DNA from: Nitrosospira sp.
GTDB lineage: Bacteria; Pseudomonadota; Gammaproteobacteria; Burkholderiales; Nitrosomonadaceae
Length of the DNA: 64,000 nt
Assembly (NCBI GenBank): GCA_013821425.1
Contig: JACDGV010000012.1
Coordinates: forward strand, 28,555-92,554
Direction: 5' to 3'
Shown: one piece after another, positions 27,975-36,548 of the stretch
Numbering within the stretch: position 1 is the stretch's first letter
Layout: every line of letters starts with the position of its first letter
Made by a program: the position numbers and the translations under genes
Notes under the pieces: model-generated
What the model was told of the DNA's origin: nothing
Database searches by the model: none
The model's input: only the letters and a program-made list of their open reading frames with translations

Positions 27975-30541
27975 TACCAGTCCTCCCGTACCGAGCGGAT
28001 AACATCGCTCGAAACGGTGTGCCGTCCCGAAGCCAGCGCAGTCAATGCGGCAGATAACAGTAATGCCGCGGCCACGGAGAGCAAGGCGCTCCATGGCAGG
28101 CTCAAGCGCATCGTCCAATGGAATGATTGCGGGTTCACCACGAAGACGAGAATGAGGCTGATGCACCAGCCCAGCGCGAATCCCAGCACAATGCCGAGTG
28201 TCGTCAAAAGCCCGCCTTCCGCGGCCAGCATACCGAGGATCTGGCGGCGAGTCACGCCGATATGGCGCAACATGCCGAACTCCTTGCCCCGCGCCAGAGC
28301 CTGCGCGGAAAAGCTTGCCGCCACGCCGAGCAGTCCGATGATGATGGCCACCCCTTCCAGTAGGTAGGTTACCGCAAAACTGCGGTCAAAAATACTCAGG
28401 CTTAACGCGCGTATCTGCGCGGGCTCGGAAAATTCCAGTGCTTCACCGAAAGGCAGGCGTTTCAACGATGCAATTGCTTCCTCAGGTGTTACGCCGGCTT
28501 CCAGCCAAAGCGCCGCATCGTTTACTTTCTGATCCCCCGATAGCGCTTGATAGTCCGCCAACCGCATCTGAATCGCGCCAAACTGGCGTCCGTAGTCGCG
28601 CCATACACCCGCCACAACGAAATCAGGCGGAGGAATCGCTACGGGTAATGTTACGCGTCGACCTGGCGTATAAGCATACAGATCAACCATTGCTTCGGAT
28701 ACCCAGATTGGCGTTGCGTCCTCTCGGAGCAAGTCAGCGTCGATTGCGTCTCCCGTCATCGGCAAGGTATTGCCGGGATCGGCCATATCTATGGGACGGG
28801 CAATCAACGCAACATTGGGTCGGCTTGGGTCCAGCACCAGTTGCGACGAGCGGAAGAAATCGGCGCGCGCTATGCCGGGTGTGGCGGCAAGTGCTTTTGT
28901 CTCATCCGGCCTGAGGCCGCGCGTATCTCCGCTTGCCGCCGTCCGTACATATAAATCGGCGGGAAGGATGTGTTTCAGCCACTCATCAACTGATACGCGA
29001 AAACTCGCGACCATGATTGCCATCGCCACCACCAGGGTAAAACTTGCCAGTACTCCGCCCAGCGCTACTGATGCCTGGTTGGGGGCATTAGCCAGCCGGG
29101 CCAGCGCAAGTGTCGGCATGGCGCCATGTCCGCGCCGGGTTACTGCGTCAAGTATCGCGCTGAATACCAACGCAGAGAGGCGCGGCATGAGCGCGATGCC
29201 ACCAATCAATAGCAGCGCCACCGCGAGATAACCAAAAACCGGCAAATCAAAAACCGGAGGCAATTGCGAGAGCATGCCACCGGCGCCCAGACACACCACG
29301 GCGGGCCAAGGCGTAGCCAATTTCGAAAATGCGGCATCTTCGCTGCCGGATTTCAGCGCTGGGGCGGGGGTAGCTGACGCCGCTTCCAGAGCGGGTGCGG
29401 CGCTGCCCAGCAAGGTAATGCCCAGTCCGAGAATGAAAAAGACAATGGTGGTCGATGGGTCGAAATGTACACTTGGCCGCACCCCTGGAAAAAACCCGCC
29501 TCCGAGGTCCCCGCCAAAATAATACAGGGCGGTAGCGGCGATGAGATAGCCAAGGACAAGCCCGGCCAGCGAGCCGATGGAGCCGAGGGCCGCTCCCTCG
29601 AATAGAATTTGTTTCAGCAGCTGCCTGCGCGTTAGCCCGAGCACACGCAACAGCGCGAATTGGTGACGCCGCCGGACGACGGATAGCGCCTGAGTCGAGA
29701 ACACCAGAAATGCGCCGGTAAACAGCGCAACCATGGCGAGCATGTTCAGGTTGACCCGGTAGGCGCGCGACATATTGGCGATGCGTGCTTCCTGGTCTGC
29801 CGTGTCGGTGACCAGGTATTGTCCGCGCAACTCCAGCTCTTGTCCCAGCGCCGCTGTGAAGACCGCCCGGTCGATGCCGGGCACCAGTTTCAGTTCGATG
29901 CGCGACAACTGACCGAGATGGTGGAAGTGCCATTGCGCCGCGCCGATATCCATGATTCCAATACGTTGGCCCGCACGCGCCCGCCTCAAACCCCCTGCAA
30001 TCCGCAGCGTGATCGTTTGGGTGCCGACACGCAGTTGCAGGGGATCGCCCTGCTTTACCCCCAGCCATTCCATCGCGGCGGGCGAGAGGAAAATCGCATC
30101 GTCCGCGAGGATATCGAGTAACTTGTCTTCAGCCGGAATACCGATGAGGTCCGGTGCCATGTCCGAAGCGCGAAAAATGTCCAGTCCGAGAATTTTCAAA
30201 GTGCTGTTTTTTCGTTCCCCCGAATTGCCGGGGAGAGCGACATCGAGTTCCAGCACAGGGTTGGCGAGTTCCACATTAGTGTGCTGCGCCAGCATGGGAT
30301 AGAGCGACTCGTCGAAGGTAGGCTGCGGACCGCGTACTTGCAGATCGGCCTGGCCGGAAAGACTTCTGGCGGCCGCAGAAAATTCGTTAAAGGCTGCGGT
30401 ATTGATCAGATGGATCGCAAAGCCGAGCGCCACCCCGAGCGCGATCGCAACGATAGCGGTTCCAGCCTGTATCCTGTGGGCGCGCCATTCTCCCAAAAAC
30501 AGCCATCGCGACAGCGTGCCGCCATGGGTCCGCGTTGTCAT
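27974..30541 (-). CDS. FtsX/MacB-type ABC permease (large, two-domain)
   Basis: 855 residues. Membrane spans at about 22-45, then a periplasmic domain (about 55-255), a cluster of spans around 265-290, 315-345 and 355-380 (first FtsX domain), more around 425-460 and 490-515, a second soluble domain (about 520-730), and three final spans (735-765, 780-805, 820-845) forming the second FtsX domain. This is the double-FtsX layout of exporters with a LolD-like ATPase. TTRTHGG near the N terminus is cytoplasmic. It overlaps the ATPase gene by 4 bp and the downstream CrtC/AttH-like gene by one base, so the three are one operon. Confidence 0.9.
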   Translation of the reverse strand: MTTRTHGGTLSRWLFLGEWRAHRIQAGTAIVAIALGVALGFAIHLINTAAFNEFSAAARSLSGQADLQVRGPQPTFDESLYPMLAQHTNVELANPVLELDVALPGNSGERKNSTLKILGLDIFRASDMAPDLIGIPAEDKLLDILADDAIFLSPAAMEWLGVKQGDPLQLRVGTQTITLRIAGGLRRARAGQRIGIMDIGAAQWHFHHLGQLSRIELKLVPGIDRAVFTAALGQELELRGQYLVTDTADQEARIANMSRAYRVNLNMLAMVALFTGAFLVFSTQALSVVRRRHQFALLRVLGLTRRQLLKQILFEGAALGSIGSLAGLVLGYLIAATALYYFGGDLGGGFFPGVRPSVHFDPSTTIVFFILGLGITLLGSAAPALEAASATPAPALKSGSEDAAFSKLATPWPAVVCLGAGGMLSQLPPVFDLPVFGYLAVALLLIGGIALMPRLSALVFSAILDAVTRRGHGAMPTLALARLANAPNQASVALGGVLASFTLVVAMAIMVASFRVSVDEWLKHILPADLYVRTAASGDTRGLRPDETKALAATPGIARADFFRSSQLVLDPSRPNVALIARPIDMADPGNTLPMTGDAIDADLLREDATPIWVSEAMVDLYAYTPGRRVTLPVAIPPPDFVVAGVWRDYGRQFGAIQMRLADYQALSGDQKVNDAALWLEAGVTPEEAIASLKRLPFGEALEFSEPAQIRALSLSIFDRSFAVTYLLEGVAIIIGLLGVAASFSAQALARGKEFGMLRHIGVTRRQILGMLAAEGGLLTTLGIVLGFALGWCISLILVFVVNPQSFHWTMRLSLPWSALLSVAAALLLSAALTALASGRHTVSSDVIRSVREDW

Positions 30542-31233
30542 CCGCTCTGATGTAGTGCTGCTGAATTCACCGCACCCAGCGGATGCAACCCATCTTTTGT
30601 CAGAACCAGAATCCGATCTGCCGTTGCGGCAGCCATGCGGGAATGAGTGACGAGGATGCCAGAGGCACCATTCACCTTAATTTCGGTCCTCATGAGCATG
30701 AGGATGTCGCGGGCGGTGTCGGGGTCGAGGTTGCCGGTCGGTTCATCGGCCAGAATGAGTTTGGGGTGATGGATCAACGCCCGGCCAATGGCAACACGCT
30801 GTAGTTCGCCGCCGGATAACTGGCGCGGGAAATGTGCACCTCTGCCATTTAGGCCAACAGCATCCAGCATTTTCTCAGCAGCTTCTATCGCGCCTTCAAC
30901 CTGAACCCCATTGAGCAGCAGGGGCAGGGAGACGTTTTGCCTTAGCGTCAGATGCGGGAGGATATGAAAAGCCTGAAACACGAAGCCAAGTTCCTTGCGC
31001 CGCCGCCGCGTGGCTGCGTCGTCATCCAGCGATGACATGACTACGCCATTAATCAGTATTTCGCCCGTATCCGGGGCATCCAGGCCGGCAATCAGATTCA
31101 ATAGCGTGGATTTCCCCACACCTGATTCGCCCATTACGGCCACATACTCGCCGGCCTCCAGCGTGTAGGATAAATCAGCCAGCACCCGCCGCCCGTTCGA
31201 GTACGCTTTGCCGATATTTCTCAGTTCCAGCAC
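30538..31233 (-). CDS. LolD/MacB-type ABC ATPase
   Basis: 231 residues with Walker A GESGVGKSTLL near 36, Q-loop GFVFQAFHILP near 87, signature LSGGELQRVAIGRAL near 140, Walker B LILADEPTGNLD near 160 and H-loop LVTHSRMAA near 195. The SGGExQRVAIARA and ADEPTGNLD wording is that of the LolD/MacB/FtsE class that powers FtsX-type permeases by mechanotransmission, not of importers. First gene of the leftward exporter operon; the ATGA overlap with the permease (30538-30541) implies coupled translation. Confidence 0.92.
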   Translation of the reverse strand: MLELRNIGKAYSNGRRVLADLSYTLEAGEYVAVMGESGVGKSTLLNLIAGLDAPDTGEILINGVVMSSLDDDAATRRRRKELGFVFQAFHILPHLTLRQNVSLPLLLNGVQVEGAIEAAEKMLDAVGLNGRGAHFPRQLSGGELQRVAIGRALIHHPKLILADEPTGNLDPDTARDILMLMRTEIKVNGASGILVTHSRMAAATADRILVLTKDGLHPLGAVNSAALHQSG

Positions 31234-31318
31234 AGTTGCTTTTCTGTGGATCTCCGCATCGCGAAGGATGAGGCTTGTTTTCCAAAGATGGCTTCACACG
31301 GCGAGTGGAGTAGGGGAT

Positions 31319-31354
31319 AAATGGAAATAGTCCGGCTCCACGTGGAAATAATCA
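31319..31354. repeat. Direct repeat upstream of the exporter operon and nrtS-like gene
   Basis: AAATGGAAATAGTC and ACGTGGAAATAATC are direct repeats of TGGAAATA-TC with a start-to-start distance of about two helical turns. They lie in the 290-bp gap between the divergent exporter operon and nrtS-like gene, a plausible place for paired regulator half-sites. No regulator is identified. Confidence 0.3.
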
Positions 31355-31523
31355 TGAGAAAAAACTATTATTGTAACTGTTGCGCGCCGTATCAGGCACT
31401 TCCCCGATTTTCCGGCTGGCGGGGCCATACGGGCTGGGATTTGACGCGGCGCGGAAAACCGCACCAGGCAAGCACCCGGTGTCATTCCGAAATGTCATGA
31501 GAGGAACAGGAAAAGGTCAGACA

Positions 31524-31751
31524 ATGCGCCATCTAAACGCGATTAGGTCCTCCATTAAAGATAGAAATGCCAGATTAGTCGCACTTGTCGTTGCCTTGGT
31601 AGTGGGCTCATGCCTGAATGTGATAAATCAGGGGATACCGTTATTCTTGGGAGAGCCGATGACGTTCGGCCGCTGGATTTCGGCCATTATTACTCCAGTG
31701 GTTCCCTTTTTCGTCAGTTGTCACGGCCAGGGAATGAGGAGAAACGGATAA
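31524..31751 (+). CDS. Small membrane protein resembling nitrate/nitrite transporter NrtS
   Basis: 75 residues with two hydrophobic spans, about 20-38 (VALVVALVVGSCLNVI) and 52-70 (ISAIITPVVPFFVSC). The sequence VVGSCLNVINQGIPLFLG between them, and the proline-containing second span, match my memory of NrtS, a family of about 70-residue nitrate/nitrite transporters first described in cyanobacteria. The ATG at 31524 follows AAAAGGT at proper spacing; an open extension to 31380 has no such site. If the organism is an ammonia oxidiser, nitrite export or import would be a sensible function, but this is inference. Confidence 0.65.
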   Translation: MRHLNAIRSSIKDRNARLVALVVALVVGSCLNVINQGIPLFLGEPMTFGRWISAIITPVVPFFVSCHGQGMRRNG

Positions 31752-31802
31752 CGAACAAACACGAGCCGATCCGGCGGCTGGAGGCGCTGGAGCGCTGCCG
31801 CG

Positions 31803-32303
31803 TCACTCGTAACGCAAAAACTCTTCCGCCGGAGAGTCCGCTCCATACCGCCTGATCAGTCCTTCTATCTCGGAGAGCAAGGTATCGTCTTCGTCATCCT
31901 CCAGCACGCCCTCGCCGATCAGCCTTGCAGGCAGACCGGAGATAATCGCTTCCCTCGCCGTCTCAAGGGTAGGTGGGTTTTCCCGATTCTCGTCATTCAC
32001 CACCGCTTCAATCACGCGCGAAAGAGGTTCGCTGGCGTTACTGCGTGCAAAGTCGATAGCCAGCGCGGTTTCGCCATATTCTTCGATCAACGCATCCAGT
32101 TCGTCCAGCAACGAAGCATCGATATCGAAATGATGTAGCCGTTCAGTCTCGTTCCATGTGGGAGGTACCAGGTCGCCCGCAAAGGCGCGAATAGTGGCTA
32201 ACGTGGGGGGTTCCTCGGCATCGGCATCGTTGACCCGGCTTTCGATAAGCGCCGAAAGATTGGGGCTGACCCGAATGGCAACATCAATGGGATTGCGGAT
32301 CAT
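31803..32303 (-). CDS. Acidic protein made of two copies of a 75-residue module
   Basis: 166 residues, strongly acidic, family not recognised. It is an internal duplication. Copy 1 (about 13-89) runs SALIESRVNDADAEEPPTL...LLDELDALIEEYGETALAIDFAR. Copy 2 (about 92-165) runs SRVIEAVVNDENRENPPTL...LLSEIEGLIRRYGADSPAEEFLR. Shared positions include VND, PPTLxTxR, LPxxL or LVPP, and the closing helix LLxExxxLIxxYG. No signal peptide, membrane span or cysteine is present, so it is a soluble cytoplasmic protein. It converges with the nrtS-like gene. Function unknown; a helical repeat scaffold is the most that can be suggested. Confidence 0.7.
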   Translation of the reverse strand: MIRNPIDVAIRVSPNLSALIESRVNDADAEEPPTLATIRAFAGDLVPPTWNETERLHHFDIDASLLDELDALIEEYGETALAIDFARSNASEPLSRVIEAVVNDENRENPPTLETAREAIISGLPARLIGEGVLEDDEDDTLLSEIEGLIRRYGADSPAEEFLRYE

Positions 32304-32554
32304 GGTTGTACGCTCGCTATTTATGTCTTCTTGAGCGCCGCCAGCATCATAGTCCTGCCAGCCAGCGGCGAGGGAAGCGGCTGCGTGAGTCGGGATGACA
32401 TGTACTTCAGTTTAGGGCCCGCCGCAAAAAAGTCAACATTGGCCACATTCCGCCGGTAGCTTGCGGCGGCTTTTCCAGGCAGTCGTGCTTACTCCGGCAA
32501 CATCGGCTTGGTGAAGAGTCAAAAACAACGCAGGGAGGGCAGCTGGCGGCTCGA

Positions 32555-33193
32555 TCAGTGCGCATGGCCACTAGCGGCGAGAACGGCGATAACCTCTTCG
32601 TCTGTCACTTGCGGGAAATCCATATAAAACTGCGCGACTGCCCCGAAATTAAGGGGAGCCGAAAGACATACTACACGATCGGCGTTTTTGCGCACTTTCT
32701 CCAGCGTGTCGGGCGGCGCCACGGGTACTGCACACACCAGTTCCGCAGGTTGATTTGCTCTGAGCGCATGCAGTGCTGCAATCATGGTTGAACCAGTAGC
32801 CAGGCCATCGTCGATTACGATGACGACGCGCCCGGCAGGAGCAATGGGTTCTCGCACGGGTGTGTACTGGGTTCGGCGCTGCCGTATTGTCTCCAGTTGC
32901 GTCGAAACTTCCATCCTGATGTATTCTTCGCTCGCACCCGCTTGGGTAGCATAATCCGCAACGTAAACCCATCCACTCTCGTCAACTGAACCGATGGCGA
33001 ATTCCGGATTTCCGGGGGCGCGCAATTTACGTACAAGCACCACGTCCAATTCACCGTTCAACTCGTCCGCAATCATTTTTGCCATTGGTACTGCGCCTCT
33101 CGGGATGGCCAGTACCAGTGGATGTTTTCCGCGGTATTCCGAAAGAGCCGCGGCAAGATCTCGGGCGGCCGCCGCCCGGTCTGCGAAAATCAT
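32555..33193 (-). CDS. Phosphoribosyltransferase-domain protein
   Basis: 212 residues from the ATG at 33193, which has an ideal AGAGGAG site six bases upstream; the frame is open 12 codons further but without a site. A type I PRTase fold: IPRGAVPMAKMIADEL near 31-46, LDVVLVRKLRAPGNPEFAIG near 50-70 and the PRPP-binding loop VVIVIDDGLATGSTM near 125, with the two acidic residues of the motif present as DD. This is the broad family often fused to or found beside dienelactone hydrolases. The acceptor base is unknown. It stands alone. Confidence 0.85.
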   Translation of the reverse strand: MIFADRAAAARDLAAALSEYRGKHPLVLAIPRGAVPMAKMIADELNGELDVVLVRKLRAPGNPEFAIGSVDESGWVYVADYATQAGASEEYIRMEVSTQLETIRQRRTQYTPVREPIAPAGRVVIVIDDGLATGSTMIAALHALRANQPAELVCAVPVAPPDTLEKVRKNADRVVCLSAPLNFGAVAQFYMDFPQVTDEEVIAVLAASGHAH

Positions 33194-33338
33194 AACAACT
33201 CCTCTGCGCGGATATTTGCACTCGAGCACTCATCCTGCGTAAATGGAAAAGGGTGAACTGTTTCAAGTATAGGCGGCCGGGATATGTTTTTTTCAATTTT
33301 CTTATCACGTCCTTTGCAACAGGGGCAACGGGCTCGCG

Positions 33339-33363
33339 GAAGACTTGTTCAGGACTTCCTTAG
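33339..33363. repeat. Copy 2 of dispersed repeat GACTTGTTCAGGACTTCC
   Basis: GACTTGTTCAGGACTTCCTT here recurs at 18478-18500 (GGACTTGTTCAGGGCTTCCC, one or two changes) and, inverted, at 63641-63661. All copies are outside genes. The unit contains ACTT twice, 11 bp apart (GACTTGTTCAGGACTT), which looks like a pair of phased half-sites. Confidence 0.55.
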
Positions 33364-33515
33364 TTATATATCCTGTGGCTTATCACAATGGGACCGACTC
33401 AGGTCGGGCTTGCGCTGGCTTGAGAGCCGGCTAACGGGCGTTCCCAAAGCTACTATAATTATATGATCTTGGCCGAAGATGATTACGGCGGATACGGTAG
33501 ACTAGCGGAACTAAT

Positions 33516-33932
33516 ATGCGCACCCAGTCCAGCGGATATTTCGAGCACGACGCCGATGTGGGTATCATCGGACGCGGCGGTACTGTCGAGCAGGCATTTG
33601 AGGCAGCAGCGGAAGCGATGTTTGGCATCGTTACCGATCTGGATACGGTCCGGCCGTCAATAGCGGTAACGATTGAGTTCGAAGAAACCGATCCCGAGTT
33701 TGCTCTTATCTCCTGGTTGAATTTATTGCTGGGGAGGGGACGTGAGTTAGGCGTGGTTTTCAGCCGTTTCCATTTACGGCGCGACGGCGACAGATGGCGT
33801 GCCGAAGTGTCGGGAGAAAAGTGGCGTGCCGGTCTCGAACGTGGAGTCGAAGTTAAAGGTGCAACCCTGACCATGCTTTCGGTGAAGCAGACCGGGCCAA
33901 TATGGGAAGCACGCTGCATTGTGGACGTGTGA
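33516..33932 (+). CDS. Archease
   Basis: 138 residues with the archease pattern: EHDADVGIIGRGGTVEQAFEAAAEAMFGIV at the N terminus (the HxADxG Asp binds calcium in studied members), ISWLNLLLGRGRELGVVF in the middle and the C-terminal VKGATLTMLSV...WEARCIVDV. Archease speeds multiple turnover of the RNA ligase RtcB by promoting its guanylylation and widening NTP use. Its stop codon is one base before the rtcB ATG, so the two are made together. The ATG has only a weak CGGAA site. Confidence 0.92.
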   Translation: MRTQSSGYFEHDADVGIIGRGGTVEQAFEAAAEAMFGIVTDLDTVRPSIAVTIEFEETDPEFALISWLNLLLGRGRELGVVFSRFHLRRDGDRWRAEVSGEKWRAGLERGVEVKGATLTMLSVKQTGPIWEARCIVDV

Positions 33933-33933
33933 A

Positions 33934-35361
33934 ATGAATTTGGACCAGTTGCGCCAACTGCGAGCCTACCTCTGGACCTTTCCGCGCCAACCTGGCGAGA
34001 AGCGGGCGGAAGTGCTGCTGTATGGTACCGCACCTTTGCTGGGCAGCATGGACGATAAGGTACTGGAGCAGATAGCGCAAGTCGCCAGCCTCCCTGGTCT
34101 GGTTGGTGCTGCCCTGACTATGCCGGACGCGCATTGGGGCTACGGGTTTCCCATAGGAGGTGTCGCTGCGTTCGATGCGGAGCAAGGCGGAGTAATTTCC
34201 GCCGGCGGTGTCGGCTTCGATATTTCATGCGGCATACGCTTCCTGCGCAGTAATCTCGATTTGGGTGATGCGACGTCGCGTTTCGGCCAGCTTGCAAATA
34301 CCTTGTTCCAGGCCATTCCTGCTGGCGTAGGGGAAGAGGGGCACATAAAACTGAATCCGGCGCAGCTTGATCAATTACTTCAGGAGGGCGCTTACTGGGC
34401 AGTAAAGCATGGCTACGGCAACACTGCGGATCTCGAATATATTGAAGAGCGTGGCCGCGTCGCCGGTGCAATGCCGGATCATGTATCGGAATTGGCTAAA
34501 AAACGTCAGCGTGGGGAGATGGGAACGCTCGGTTCCGGCAATCACTATCTTGAAGTTCAGGTGGTGGACCGAATCCACGACGCTGCAGCCGCTGCCGCCT
34601 TTGGCCTGCATGAAGGGCAAATCGTCATTTCCATACACTGCGGCTCGCGTGGCCTGGGCCATCAGATCGGTACGGATTATCTGGTCATGCTGGCAAAGGC
34701 GGCCGGCCGCGTTGGCATTCGCGTGCCCAGCCGGGAACTCGCCTGTGCGCCAATCAAGTCTCCTGAAGGCCAGCAATATATCGGTGCGATGAATGCCGCG
34801 ATCAACTGCGCACTTGCCAACCGGCAGATCCTGACCCATCTGACGCGCATTGCCTGCGCTAAAGTTTATCCCCATGCGGAGTTCGAAACGCTGTTTGATG
34901 TTTCGCACAACACTTGCAAGGTGGAAATGCACGAAATCGACGGCAACCCCAGACTCCTGCATGTCCACCGGAAAGGCGCGACGCGAGCATTGGGTCCGGG
35001 TAACGCCATGCTGCCTGAACGCTACCGCGCAGTCGGGCAGCCAGTCGTTATAGGCGGCAGCATGGGAACTGGTTCCTACGTGCTTGCCGGTGCCAGCGGA
35101 AATGCGGCATTTGACTCCGCAAGCCATGGCGCAGGCCGGGCCATGAGCCGCAACAAGGCGCTGGCACGCTGGAACGGACGTGAACTGGTGGATGATCTCG
35201 CGCATCAGGGTATCCTCATTCGCACACGCTCGCTGCGAGGGGTGGCGGAAGAAGCCCCGGGGGCCTATAAGGATGTTGATCTGGTTGCAGAGGTCACGGA
35301 ACAAGCCGGGCTCGCCCGCCGGGTTGCTTTCCTTCGGCCGAAAGTATGCGTCAAGGGGTAA
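33934..35361 (+). CDS. rtcB: RNA-splicing ligase RtcB
   Basis: GTP- and Mn-dependent ligase joining 2',3'-cyclic phosphate or 3'-phosphate ends to 5'-OH RNA ends. 475 residues from ATG 33934. Mn ligands and active-site blocks: MPDAHWGYGFPIGGVAAFD, GGVGFDISCGIR (Cys99), LGSGNHYLEVQ, SIHCGSRGLGHQIG, SHNTCKVE, HRKGATRALGPG, and the guanylylated His398 in SASHGAGRAMSR. Follows archease by one base. The leftward open frame opposite it (370 codons) is a shadow. In bacteria this pair is linked with repair of cleaved tRNA or rRNA; no RtcR activator or RtcA is in the window. Confidence 0.96.
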   Translation: MNLDQLRQLRAYLWTFPRQPGEKRAEVLLYGTAPLLGSMDDKVLEQIAQVASLPGLVGAALTMPDAHWGYGFPIGGVAAFDAEQGGVISAGGVGFDISCGIRFLRSNLDLGDATSRFGQLANTLFQAIPAGVGEEGHIKLNPAQLDQLLQEGAYWAVKHGYGNTADLEYIEERGRVAGAMPDHVSELAKKRQRGEMGTLGSGNHYLEVQVVDRIHDAAAAAAFGLHEGQIVISIHCGSRGLGHQIGTDYLVMLAKAAGRVGIRVPSRELACAPIKSPEGQQYIGAMNAAINCALANRQILTHLTRIACAKVYPHAEFETLFDVSHNTCKVEMHEIDGNPRLLHVHRKGATRALGPGNAMLPERYRAVGQPVVIGGSMGTGSYVLAGASGNAAFDSASHGAGRAMSRNKALARWNGRELVDDLAHQGILIRTRSLRGVAEEAPGAYKDVDLVAEVTEQAGLARRVAFLRPKVCVKG

Positions 35362-35380
35362 CTTTCGCCGGGAAAGGTAA

Positions 35381-35818
35381 TATAAGCACATACTGGTTCC
35401 AGTCGATGGCAGTACAATTTCCGAGCGTGCGCTGCAGGAAGCATGCCAGCTCCCCGGCAGCAAGGCGCGCAGCTGGAATTGGTGCACGTGATTGAGATCG
35501 TTCTTTTTCTGACAGCGAGATTTATTTTAATTATGCCGAGCTTGGGAGAACGGTGAGAACTAGTGGCGAAAAGATACTCGCGCAGGCCCAACAGCTGGCC
35601 CGGCAAATGGGTATGGCAGCGGAAACAAAACTGATTGAGGCACGTGGCGGACGCATCGCTAGCGTAATAGTGGAAGAAGCCAGGCGCTGGTCGGCCGATC
35701 TGATCGTGATCGGTACATACAGCCGTTCCGGTTTCAGCCGCGTTTTGTTCGGTAGTGTTGCCGAAGAGGGTTGTGCTCACGGCACAAATACCCCGTTTTA
35801 CTGATTCGGGGCGAATAG
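35381..35818 (+). pseudogene. Universal stress protein (UspA-like), inactivated
   Basis: A decayed UspA-domain gene directly after rtcB. The pieces, in three frames, spell the family in order: YKHILVPVDGSTISERALQEA at the start, AQLELVHVIEIVLF, then SDSEIYFNYAELGRTVRTSG leading into EKILAQAQQLARQMG...ADLIVIGTYSRSGFSRVLFGSVAE, and finally VLLIRGE before a TAG at 35816. At least three single-base shifts separate them (near 35465, 35515 and 35790). The usual initiator Met before YKH is TAA (35378-35380), so even the start is lost. The longest remaining ORF, 35553-35804, would make an 83-residue C-terminal fragment only. Confidence 0.85.
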
Positions 35819-35943
35819 GCGGGCCGGTTCGAAGTAATATAGCGGTATCAGTATTCTATTGTTTAAAACCGTGCCGTCCAGACTCATGAAATGGACTGTG
35901 ATATGAACCATCGAGAAGTCAAGAGAAAAGAGAGGTTAGAGCT

Positions 35944-36504
35944 ATGAAATTTCCATTGCAAATCACGTCGCGTGATGTTCCCCACTCTGAAGCATTAGAT
36001 AGTCATATTCGCCAAAAAGCGGAAAAGCTTGAGACGTTTTATCCAAATATCATCGGATGCCGGGTAGTAGTCGAGATTCCGCACAAGCACAAAAATCAAG
36101 GACGAGTATTCAACGTGCGCCTGGACATTACCGTGCCGGGAAAGGAATTTGTGGTAAACCGCGAGGGGGATGAGGACGTGTATGTTGCACTGCGCGACGC
36201 CTTCGATGCCGCGAAGCGCCAGCTGGAAGACTATGGCCGGCGACAGCGCGGGGAAGTCAAGACGCACGCGCCGATATTGCATGGCAAGGTAGTGCGCCTC
36301 ATTGCGGAGGATGGTTATGGTTTTATCCAGACACCTGACGGGGAAGAATTATATTTTCACCGCGATAATCTCGCTGCAAATAACTTTGACAAACTGGGGG
36401 AGGGGAGCGAGGTACAGTTTCTCGAGGATATTGGCAGCGAGGGTTTTCAGGCGAAACGCGTGAGCACCGGCAAACATCACGTTCCGAAAGGAGAAGCAGA
36501 ATAG
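35944..36504 (+). CDS. Ribosome hibernation factor domain fused to a cold-shock domain
   Basis: 186 residues, two domains. Residues 1-100 are an HPF/RaiA-type fold: MKFPLQITSRDVPHSEALDSHIRQKAEKLETFYP, a basic central strand region VEIPHKHKNQGRVFNVRLDI and DVYVALRDAFDAAKRQLEDY. Residues 112-178 are a cold-shock OB fold: HGKVVRLIAEDGYGFIQTPDGEELYFHRDNL and GSEVQFLEDIGSEGFQAKRV, with the RNP-like GYGFI and YFH motifs. The HPF part binds the 30S decoding region in stationary ribosomes; the added CSD could touch mRNA or rRNA. GAGAGG precedes the ATG. The gene is monocistronic between the dead usp gene and the convergent amidohydrolase. Confidence 0.9.
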   Translation: MKFPLQITSRDVPHSEALDSHIRQKAEKLETFYPNIIGCRVVVEIPHKHKNQGRVFNVRLDITVPGKEFVVNREGDEDVYVALRDAFDAAKRQLEDYGRRQRGEVKTHAPILHGKVVRLIAEDGYGFIQTPDGEELYFHRDNLAANNFDKLGEGSEVQFLEDIGSEGFQAKRVSTGKHHVPKGEAE

Positions 36505-36548
36505 GAATCAGGCTGACGTTGAAAAAAAGCAATTCTTAGGAATATTCC

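Noticed and set aside
34375..35487. Leftward open frame of 370 codons opposite rtcB
   Set aside because: Lies wholly antisense to a conserved gene; the translation has no domain and no ribosome-binding site. GC-rich third positions keep such frames open.
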